From Chloroflexota bacterium (GTDB taxonomy: Bacteria > Chloroflexota > Limnocylindria > Limnocylindrales > CSP1-4), in assembly GCA_029778235.1 (NCBI GenBank), contig JAKOQS010000168.1, forward strand, positions 71,690 to 105,329: a DNA stretch of 33,640 bases, given 5' to 3'. The stretch's first letter is position 1. Every line of letters begins with the position of its first letter. The translations under genes and the position numbers were made by a program. This document shows, piece after piece, positions 23,546 through 30,429 of this stretch. The notes beneath the pieces were generated by a model that made no database searches, had not been told where the DNA came from, and was given only the letters and a program-made list of their open reading frames with translations.

Positions 23546-24994
23546 TCAAAGGGACCGCGCCGTGATCCGGCCGGAGCCGATCGCGGCGAGCAACGCCTCG
23601 TAGTCCGCGCGGTTCTGGTCCGCGTACGCAGCCGCGAAGTCGGCGACCGCCTCGTCGAACCGATCGCTGCCGCCCAGGTAGCCCGCGATCGCGATCCGGT
23701 CCCCGGAGCGGGCGTGCGCGCGAGCCAGCGCCTCGCCGCACAGCCAGACGTACAGGCCAAGGCCGCGACGGGACATCCGGGCGAGGTCGGCCGACCACTT
23801 CATGTCCGTGAGCTGGCGGACGTAGAAGTGGCGGCCGCTGCGCCCGCGGACGTGGCCCAGGAAGATGTCGCCGGTGGCCTGCATCAGCTGCTGGCCGTCC
23901 ACCACGCGCTGGCCCGGCGTCGCTTTCCGGCTCTTCGGCAGGTGATCCTCGAGCGCGGAGCGCCGCGCCTCCTTCAGCTGCAGGAAGAACGGGTCCGCGT
24001 CATCGCGGCCGGTGTAGAAGGCGACGAAGGCGGTCAGGCCCACGCTTCCCACGCCCACGACCTTATGGGCGACGTCCGCGAGCGTGTACCGCGCCAGGAT
24101 CGCCTGGTACGAACGCGGGAGCGATGGCGGGTACCGGGTGAGGATCTCCCGGACCGTCTCTTCGTGCTCCGGCGACAGCCGCGCGATCACCGGCGGCTCG
24201 TCGACGAAGCGCCGCGTGCCGTCCCGGACCTCCGTGAGCTTCTGCAGCGAGCGGAAGCGGTCGCGCTGACCCGCGTCGGCGATCATCTGCTGCACCTCGT
24301 CGCGCAGCGTCTCGTCGGGCATCGCGTCGCGGAGCTTCTCCACGTCGATCCGCGCGTACCACGCGCCGAGATTGGTCTGCTCCGCAAGGTCGCGCATGCG
24401 GTCGCGGTAGCCGCGGACGGCGGCCAGCGTCGCGCGACGCACGTACGACTCGGGGCGTCCGATCTCCCGCGTCGCGATCGTCACGCTCGCCGCGAGCCGC
24501 TTGACGTCCCACTCCCACGGTCCCGGCAGGGTCTCGTCGAAGTCGTTGACGTCGAAGACCAGTCGGCGGTCCGGCCCCGCGTACGCCCCGAAGTTCATGA
24601 GGTGGGCGTCGCCGCAGAGCTGGACCGTGAGCCCGCTGACCGGACTGTCGGCCAGGTCCGCCGCCATGATCGCCGCGGCCCCTCGGTAGAAGGCGAACGG
24701 CGACGCCGCCATCCTGCCGTACCGGATCGGGATGAGCTCGGGCACGCGCTCCTGCGCCTGTCGCTCGAGGATCTCGACCGGGTCCATCCGGTCCGTACGA
24801 GCGCGCCACTCTGCGTGGCTCGACCGCGGGGCCACGGCGCGCGCCGCCCGGCCACGGGCGACCCGCTCCGCGAGGGTGGTGGCCGCGGTCGAGGCGAGCG
24901 AGCCGGCCCCGTCGAGCGTGACGACAGCGGCACCCGGGCGTCGCCCGGCCCGCTCGCTCGCCTGGTCGGCCTTCGTCACGGGGTCCCGTGTCAT
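23546..24994 (-). CDS. DUF2252 family protein
   Basis: A 482-residue soluble protein of the DUF2252 family. Recognisable pieces are RYGRMAASPFAFYRG (91-105), CGDAHLMNFG (127-136), DVNDFDET (148-155) and WEWDVKRLAAS (160-170), followed by ARYTLADVAHKVVGVGSVG and a C-terminal YVRQLTDMKWSADL. The GDxHxxN and DxxD pattern recalls kinase-like phosphotransferases (APH fold), so ATP-dependent phosphotransfer is possible. The family has no firmly established function to my knowledge. The ATG overlaps the stop of the upstream membrane-protein gene by 4 bp (ATGA), which suggests a functional link to that protein. Confidence 0.88.
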   Translation of the reverse strand: MTRDPVTKADQASERAGRRPGAAVVTLDGAGSLASTAATTLAERVARGRAARAVAPRSSHAEWRARTDRMDPVEILERQAQERVPELIPIRYGRMAASPFAFYRGAAAIMAADLADSPVSGLTVQLCGDAHLMNFGAYAGPDRRLVFDVNDFDETLPGPWEWDVKRLAASVTIATREIGRPESYVRRATLAAVRGYRDRMRDLAEQTNLGAWYARIDVEKLRDAMPDETLRDEVQQMIADAGQRDRFRSLQKLTEVRDGTRRFVDEPPVIARLSPEHEETVREILTRYPPSLPRSYQAILARYTLADVAHKVVGVGSVGLTAFVAFYTGRDDADPFFLQLKEARRSALEDHLPKSRKATPGQRVVDGQQLMQATGDIFLGHVRGRSGRHFYVRQLTDMKWSADLARMSRRGLGLYVWLCGEALARAHARSGDRIAIAGYLGGSDRFDEAVADFAAAYADQNRADYEALLAAIGSGRITARSL

Positions 24995-26175
24995 GTGGTC
25001 ACCTCTCCGGGCCGGCGATCGCCGCCGCTCGCCATCTCCCTCAGCTCAGCGGTCGTCGGAAGGATCGACTCGCCCCGACGCGCACCCTTGAGGACGATCC
25101 AGGCGACGGGGATCGGCACGAACCAGTAGTAGATCCGGTAGAGGAAGACGCCCGCGGCGATCGCGGGATTCGCCGCGCCGCCGGCGAGGGCCGACAGCAG
25201 GGCGATGAACATGACCTCGGGGATCCCGGCGCCACCCGGCGCGATCGGCAGGATCATCACGACCATCACGACGCAGTACACGGCGATGATCCGGCTCGTC
25301 GGGACGGTCGCCTCGTCCACGCCCACCACCCGGAGCGCCGCGACCAGCACCACGATCCACGCCACCTGGGCGAGGAGCGCGAGGAGGATCCCGGCGAGGC
25401 CGCGCCGGCGGATGACTGCTCCGAGCTGGTCCCGGAAGTGCATGACCGACCGCTCGACGTGCGGGCCACCCTGACGGCCCACGAGGGCGAAGAGCCGGTC
25501 CGCGACCCGCTGGCCCGTCCGGCCGATCCACGATGCGATCCGCTCCGAGCGGACGATCGCGATGATGACGCCCATCACGAGCACGGCGATGCCCGCGCAG
25601 CCGAGCGCGAGCGCCCACGCGATCGTCGGCACCCGCTCGCCGAGCGCGCCCCCGGCCGCCAGGAGCACCAGCGCGCCGAGGGGCAGGCAGAGGATGCTCA
25701 GCGTGTTCGTGATGCCGTACAGGGCGATCCCGGACGTGGCCGCCACGTTCGTGATGCCCCACCCGCGCATGACCATCCACAGGACGCCCATGTTCCACGG
25801 GCCGAAAGGGATGCTCGAGCCGATCCCGGAGAGGATGAGCCAGGACCGCGTCCCCCGGAGGGCCGAGAGCCCCTCGACGAGCGCCATGAGCACGAGCCCC
25901 GCGAGGAACCATCCACCGAACCCGAGCGCGGTCATGAGGACGATCTGGGCGGGGTCGAGCTCGGCGAAGGCCGCGATGACCTCCGAGTAGTCGATCGACT
26001 GCGGGAGGATGACGCCGAACACCACGACGAGCATCGCCACGATGAAGCCGGCCCGCAGGATCGTCCCCCGGCGACCGGGCGACGCGGATGGCGCGCCCGT
26101 CGCAGCGACCGGTGCGTCCCGGGCGTCGCGCGGGCCGGGTGCCTCCGCCGCCTCCGGGGTGTGTTCGTCGGCCAT
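24991..26175 (-). CDS. Lysylphosphatidylglycerol synthase transmembrane-region family protein
   Basis: A 394-residue integral membrane protein with about eight helices, of the UPF0104/LPG_synthase_TM family (the flippase half of MprF). Support comes from SSIPFGPWNMGVLWMVMR, ITNTLSILCLPLGALVLL, ILPIAPGGAGIPEVMF and FLYRIYYWFVPIPVAWIVL, where the PGGxGxxE motif is the family hallmark. The lysyl-transferase domain of MprF is absent, so it should not lysinylate lipids; a lipid or lipid-linked substrate translocator is the usual guess. The N-terminal 38 residues are Ala/Pro-rich and cytosolic. GGGAGG stands 5 nt before the ATG. First gene of a minus-strand group with DUF2252 and the AI-2E-family transporter. 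Confidence 0.85.
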   Translation of the reverse strand: MADEHTPEAAEAPGPRDARDAPVAATGAPSASPGRRGTILRAGFIVAMLVVVFGVILPQSIDYSEVIAAFAELDPAQIVLMTALGFGGWFLAGLVLMALVEGLSALRGTRSWLILSGIGSSIPFGPWNMGVLWMVMRGWGITNVAATSGIALYGITNTLSILCLPLGALVLLAAGGALGERVPTIAWALALGCAGIAVLVMGVIIAIVRSERIASWIGRTGQRVADRLFALVGRQGGPHVERSVMHFRDQLGAVIRRRGLAGILLALLAQVAWIVVLVAALRVVGVDEATVPTSRIIAVYCVVMVVMILPIAPGGAGIPEVMFIALLSALAGGAANPAIAAGVFLYRIYYWFVPIPVAWIVLKGARRGESILPTTAELREMASGGDRRPGEVTT

Positions 26176-26219
26176 GCCGGCCTCCCTCGCCGATGCCGCG
26201 CGTCCCCGCGGTTCGCGAA

Positions 26220-26225
26220 AGGATA
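26220..26225 (-). promoter_or_regulatory. Possible -10 box for the 26175 gene group
   Basis: TATCCT on the minus strand, 44 nt before the ATG at 26175, in the 219-bp divergent region. No -35 match. I see no other supported site between 26176 and 26394. Confidence 0.3.
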
Positions 26226-26394
26226 GGGCCTCTGGCGGACCGGCCGCGCGTGCACCGGGACGATGGTCCCCGGCCGCATCGGACGTCCGGGCCGTGCCGC
26301 GACGTGGCACCGCGGTGCACGCTCGTGCGCGCGGAGGCTTTCTGTGCCACCCTTCGGGGCCGACGCCCCCGCATAGAGGACATCGCCCGTCAGC

Positions 26395-28218
26395 ATGCGC
26401 ACCCGATCCCGGCTCGTCGCCTCCGCGGTCGCCGCGGTCATGACAGCCACGATGCTCGCGACGTCGGCCCTCCCGGTCCGGGCGGCGAACAAGCCTCCCG
26501 TGCAGAAGGCTCAGCCGACGCAGCAGGACGCGTACGTCCCCGGCCGGGCGATCACCGTGAACACGGACGTGCTGTCCGCGTCGGGGATGCCGGCATGGGC
26601 GATCGACCAGTACCTCGCCGCACACACCCCGCTCCCGCCCCTCGGCACGGCGTTCCTCGCCGCCGAGCGGGACTACGGCGTGAACGCGATCGTGCTCGTC
26701 GCCATCGCGATGCACGAGTCCGGCTACGGCAGGTCGGAGATCGCCCGGATCAAGAAGAACCTCTTCGGCTACATGGCCTTCGACCGCGACCCGTTCAAGT
26801 GGGCCGCGACGTTCAGCACCTACGCCGAGGGCGTGGACGTCGTCGCACGGTACATCCGCGACGGGTACCTCGTCCCCGGAGGCAGCTTCTACACCGGATT
26901 CCGGACGCTGCGCTCGATGAACCTCGCGTACGCGTCATCGCCCGTCTGGCAGTACGGCGTGGTACGCCACGCGAACTGGCTCATCGACGAGGTGCCCACG
27001 CTCGCGATGCGCAAGCTGCGGTTCGGCGCGGTCCGGCTCCCGGACGCGATGCGCGCCGCGGCGGTCTCGGACATCGCGGTCCGGTGGACGGCGGTCAAGG
27101 GCGCGGGCATCCCGGCCGGCATCCGCTTCTCGACGAGGTGGACCCCCGTCTCGATCGTCGAGACGGCCGTCGCGCTGCCCCGCAGGCCCGCCGAGCCCGC
27201 GTGGAGCCGGGTCGCACGTGCCGCCTCGATCCCGGGCACGCTGACGCTCTCGGTGCGGGCGCCGGTGCAGCCGGGGCTCTGGCGCCTGGACCTCGATCCC
27301 CGCGACTCGGACGGCACGGAGCTGCCCGCGGCCGACCACCCGCGCATCGCCTCGTCGATGGTCCGGGTGTACGCGCGAAGCGAGGCGGTGCTCGCCCTGG
27401 GCCGCGGCGATGACGACACCCTCATCGCGACGGTCAGATCCTCCGGGCCGGGCACCATCCGGGCGGCGGCCGAGGAGCCGGTCCAGGAGCTGGAGGCGTG
27501 GGCGATCCCGCTCGACGACGCCGCACCCGCCGTGCGGCTCGCCTCGGTGCGGGTGGCCGACGCGATCGGACCGGCGGCGGTCCCGCTGAAGGTGCCCCTC
27601 AGGAAGGCGACCCTGCCCGCCCTCGTCGTCCTCCGACTGAACGGCTCCTCGGCGAGCAGGATCGTGCCGGCTGTCGTCCTCGTCCGGCGCAGCACCTCCG
27701 GCAAGGCGGTGGTCACGACACCGTGGATCGTGGATCCGCGCACGTCGCAGGTCGTGGGCCGGCCCGCCTCGGAGCCGGCGCCCGTGGACATCGTCGGGAC
27801 GGAGACGCCCGGGACCTTGGCCGTGCGCGTCTCCGCGAAGGCAGTGGACCTGATCGCCACGCCGCTCCCCGACGCGTCGCCCACGCCCGCTCCGTCGCCG
27901 ACGCCGTCGGGCGTCTTCGCCGCGGAGGCATCGCCCGGTGCCGCGTCGCCGTCGCCAGCGCCTTCCGCGGCCCCGTCCGAGCCCGCGGTGGAGATGAGCG
28001 GGAGCCGCGTCATCGTCCGGACGATCGCGGTCGGCGGGCCGGCTCGGCCCACGCTCGTCGGCCCGTACATCCCCGCCCACGCGACGGGCGCGCTGCAGCT
28101 CCCGATCGACGGCCTGGCGCCGGGCATCCGCCTGGTCGTCGCGTGGCTCCAGCCGGAGGGAGGGCAGCCGACCCCGTTCTGGGTCGGCTGGCTGGAGGTC
28201 CTCGGCGACCCGGAGTGA
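26395..28218 (+). CDS. Secreted glucosaminidase-domain protein
   Basis: A 607-residue exported protein. A classical signal peptide (Arg-rich start, hydrophobic core, PVRAA near residue 31) is followed by a glucosaminidase-type cell-wall hydrolase domain at about 80-200. It has AIVLVAIAMHESGYGRSEIA with the likely catalytic Glu108, then KKNLFGYMAFD and WAATFSTYAEGVDVVARYI, as in LytD-like enzymes that cut glycan strands. Residues of about 200-480 form beta-rich segments of unknown type. A Pro/Ser/Ala linker (about 497-530) precedes a final beta domain. AGAGGA lies 14 nt before the ATG, which is distant. The role inferred is peptidoglycan remodelling; no partner gene is evident. Confidence 0.8.
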   Translation: MRTRSRLVASAVAAVMTATMLATSALPVRAANKPPVQKAQPTQQDAYVPGRAITVNTDVLSASGMPAWAIDQYLAAHTPLPPLGTAFLAAERDYGVNAIVLVAIAMHESGYGRSEIARIKKNLFGYMAFDRDPFKWAATFSTYAEGVDVVARYIRDGYLVPGGSFYTGFRTLRSMNLAYASSPVWQYGVVRHANWLIDEVPTLAMRKLRFGAVRLPDAMRAAAVSDIAVRWTAVKGAGIPAGIRFSTRWTPVSIVETAVALPRRPAEPAWSRVARAASIPGTLTLSVRAPVQPGLWRLDLDPRDSDGTELPAADHPRIASSMVRVYARSEAVLALGRGDDDTLIATVRSSGPGTIRAAAEEPVQELEAWAIPLDDAAPAVRLASVRVADAIGPAAVPLKVPLRKATLPALVVLRLNGSSASRIVPAVVLVRRSTSGKAVVTTPWIVDPRTSQVVGRPASEPAPVDIVGTETPGTLAVRVSAKAVDLIATPLPDASPTPAPSPTPSGVFAAEASPGAASPSPAPSAAPSEPAVEMSGSRVIVRTIAVGGPARPTLVGPYIPAHATGALQLPIDGLAPGIRLVVAWLQPEGGQPTPFWVGWLEVLGDPE

Positions 28219-28303
28219 GCGTCGCGGCGACGATCGCCGCCCGCACGCCCGGCCCCCTCGGGCCCACCGCGTCCTCGCACCTCGCCCGGAGTCCCTCGCG
28301 CGT

Positions 28304-28333
28304 TTGACACGCCCGAGCCGGCGCCCATAGACT
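28304..28333 (+). promoter_or_regulatory. trp operon promoter
   Basis: A perfect -35 TTGACA (28304-28309), an 18-bp spacer and TAGACT (28328-28333). The start would fall near 28340, which leaves a leader of about 355 nt holding the T-box. This is the best sigma-70-type promoter in the window. Confidence 0.8.
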
Positions 28334-28339
28334 CCCGCC

Positions 28340-28651
28340 ACATCGCGAAGAACGGGCTGTGAACGGGACGAGTACCCGTCGCGGCGTCGGCAGAGAGACC
28401 CGGCGGCTGGTGGAAGCCGGGGCGACGACGGCGGCGAATGGACCCGGGAGCCTCCGGACCCAACGGACGGTGGTCGCACCGCCGCCCCAGTAGGCTCCGG
28501 CGCAGAGCGCCAGCGATAGAGGGCAGCGCCGATCGGACGGGGGCATCGCCGCCGGGCTCGTCGGTCACGGAGAGCGGCGTCGCAGGACGCCGAATGCGGG
28601 TGGCACCGCGGAGGGCACGGCCTTTCGTCCCGGAGGACGGAGGGCTTTTTT
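28340..28651 (+). promoter_or_regulatory. Tryptophan T-box riboswitch (leader of trpE)
   Basis: This leader fills the 477-bp gap between the glucosaminidase gene and trpE. It should bind uncharged tRNA-Trp and then prevent premature termination. Visible elements in order are: stem I with an AGAGAG bulge (28392-28397) and the distal GGTGGAAGCCGG segment (28409-28420); the specifier sequence GAATGGACC with UGG, the Trp codon, at 28439-28441; the AGTAGGCTCCGGCG segment following stem I (from 28489); stem III GGCGTC/GACGCC; and the T-box sequence GGGTGGCACCGCGG (28598-28611). The bulge reads UGGC, complementary to a tRNA end GCCA, as expected for bacterial tRNA-Trp with discriminator G. The stem I helix boundaries were not folded by computer. 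Confidence 0.93.
28620..28651 (+). terminator. T-box intrinsic terminator before trpE
   Basis: GCCTTTCGTCC (28620-28630), loop CGGA and GGACGGAGGGC (28635-28645) form an 11-bp stem with a few G-U pairs, followed directly by six T. The left arm includes the TTTCGTCC piece that would pair with the T-box sequence in the antiterminator form. It ends 44 nt before the trpE ATG. Confidence 0.92.
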
Positions 28652-28695
28652 CATGCGCCGTGCGTGCGGCGCCTGCAGGTCCGGAGGGATGGTCG

Positions 28696-30429
28696 ATGCC
28701 GGTCACGAACCCGCTCAGCCTCGCCGAGGTGCGCCGGCTCGCCGCGGGTGCGGACACCGTCCTCCTGCGGGCCGGACGCGACGCGGACCTCGAGACGCCG
28801 ATCGGCGCGTTCATGCGCCTCGACGACGGCGGCCCGGCCTATCTCCTTGAGAGCGTCGAGGGCGGCGAGCGTCTCGGCCGCTACAGCTTCTTCGGCGTGG
28901 GCCCGCGGCGGATCCTCACCGCGGACCTCGACGGTGCGCGGGTCCAGGCGCGGCCGGTGGAGGAGGCCCGGTGGGATGCCTCGCTGCCGGTGGAGAGCCT
29001 GCCGTCCGCCGACCCACTCGACGCGCTCCGGCGGTTCGTCCCCCGGCGCCGGGTCGAGCCCCTCGCCGGCATGCCCCGGTTCATCGGCGGTGCGGTCGGT
29101 GCGCTCGCGTACGACGCCGTCTCCGTCTTCGAGCCGACCGTCCCGCTGCCCGAGCGAGACCCCGTGGGCGTCCCGCTGGCGACCTTCCTCGAGTCCGACC
29201 TCGTCCTCGTCTTCGACCACCTCACGCACACCCTGTCGGCGATCGCGGCCCTGCACACCGAGGCGCCGCGGATCGAGGAGCGGTACCGCATCGCCGAGCG
29301 GGCGATCTGGGACGCCCTGGAGCGGACCGGCCGGCCTGTCGCGGCGGAGTCGTCCTTCCGTGGCCCCGAGGCGGAGGCGCCGGAGACGGCCGGCGGACCC
29401 CCCGGTGCTGCGGCGGGCGGCTCGGCGTCCACCGGCGACCGGGATCCGGACGCCGAGGCGGGCGAGGGTCGTGCGAGCCTCGGCCGGGCGGCATACGAGC
29501 ACGCGGTCGTCGTCGCCAAGGAGGCGATCGCATCGGGGGAGGCGATCCAGGTGGTCCTCGCCCGGCGCCAGACGGTCGACCTGCCGACGGGGCAGGACGG
29601 ACGACCCGTGGACGGCCTTGCCGTCTACCGGGCGCTCCGGCGCGTGAACCCGAGTCCGTACCTGTTCTTCGTGCGGACACCGTCGTTCGACGTCGTCGGC
29701 GCGAGCCCGGAGCTCCTCGTCCGCGTCACCGGTCGGAAGGTCGCCACGCACCCCATCGCCGGCACGCGGCGTCGCGGTGCCGACGACGCGGAGGACCGCC
29801 GGCTCGCGGAGGAGCTCCAGGCCGACCCCAAGGAGCGCGCCGAGCACGTCATGCTCGTGGACCTGGGCCGCAACGACCTCGGGCGCGTCGCGGAGCCCGG
29901 GAGCGTGGCCGTCACGAAGTACATGGAGGTCGAGCGGTACAGCCATGTCCTCCACCTCGTCAGCCATGTCGAGGCCAGGCTCGCGAACGGGCGCGACTCG
30001 CTCGACGCCCTGCGGAGCGTCTTCCCGGCCGGGACGCTCACCGGCGCGCCCAAGGTCCGCGCGATGCAGCTCATCGCGCGTGCCGAGGGGGAGCGCCGCG
30101 GGCTCTACGGCGGCGCGGTCGGGTACCTCGGATACGACGGGGACCTCGACACGGCGATCACCATCCGCAGCGCGGTCCTCACGAACGGGCTGGCGCACAT
30201 CCACGCCGGCGCGGGCATCGTGAAGGGGAGCGAGCCCGTGTCCGAGTTCCGCGAGACGGAGGCCAAGGCGGCCGCGATGCGGCGGGCCATCGAGGCCGCG
30301 GGAGCCGCCGCCGCGAACGTCGCCGCCACGACGACCGCCGAGACGGGGGCCGCAGCGGCGACCGCGACCCTCGGCGCCGACGGCGGCGCGGTCGCCGGGA
30401 GGGTCGCCGGCGGGGAGGCTGCGTCGTGA
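28696..30429 (+). CDS. trpE: Anthranilate synthase component I
   Basis: A 577-residue enzyme that makes anthranilate from chorismate, using ammonia supplied by TrpG. The allosteric tryptophan-binding LLES motif is present at residues 50-53 (PAYLLESVEGGERLGRYSF), so feedback inhibition is expected. The catalytic half carries IQVVLARRQ, NPSPYLFFV, HPIAGTRRRG, HVMLVDLGRNDLGRV, AGTLTGAPKVRAM and GAGIVKGSEP. Two low-complexity parts are unusual: a Gly/Ala/Asp/Glu-rich insert at about 215-258, between the two halves, and an Ala-rich tail from about 533. GGAGGG (28683-28688) stands 7 nt before the ATG. The stop overlaps the next GTG by 4 bp. Transcription is governed by the upstream T-box. Confidence 0.97.
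   Translation: MPVTNPLSLAEVRRLAAGADTVLLRAGRDADLETPIGAFMRLDDGGPAYLLESVEGGERLGRYSFFGVGPRRILTADLDGARVQARPVEEARWDASLPVESLPSADPLDALRRFVPRRRVEPLAGMPRFIGGAVGALAYDAVSVFEPTVPLPERDPVGVPLATFLESDLVLVFDHLTHTLSAIAALHTEAPRIEERYRIAERAIWDALERTGRPVAAESSFRGPEAEAPETAGGPPGAAAGGSASTGDRDPDAEAGEGRASLGRAAYEHAVVVAKEAIASGEAIQVVLARRQTVDLPTGQDGRPVDGLAVYRALRRVNPSPYLFFVRTPSFDVVGASPELLVRVTGRKVATHPIAGTRRRGADDAEDRRLAEELQADPKERAEHVMLVDLGRNDLGRVAEPGSVAVTKYMEVERYSHVLHLVSHVEARLANGRDSLDALRSVFPAGTLTGAPKVRAMQLIARAEGERRGLYGGAVGYLGYDGDLDTAITIRSAVLTNGLAHIHAGAGIVKGSEPVSEFRETEAKAAAMRRAIEAAGAAAANVAATTTAETGAAAATATLGADGGAVAGRVAGGEAAS

Noticed and set aside
28653-28850. ATG just after the T-box terminator, a possible leader peptide of 65 codons
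   Set aside because: No ribosome binding site (the preceding bases are the terminator T run), no run of Trp codons, and it overlaps trpE out of frame. The T-box already explains the control.
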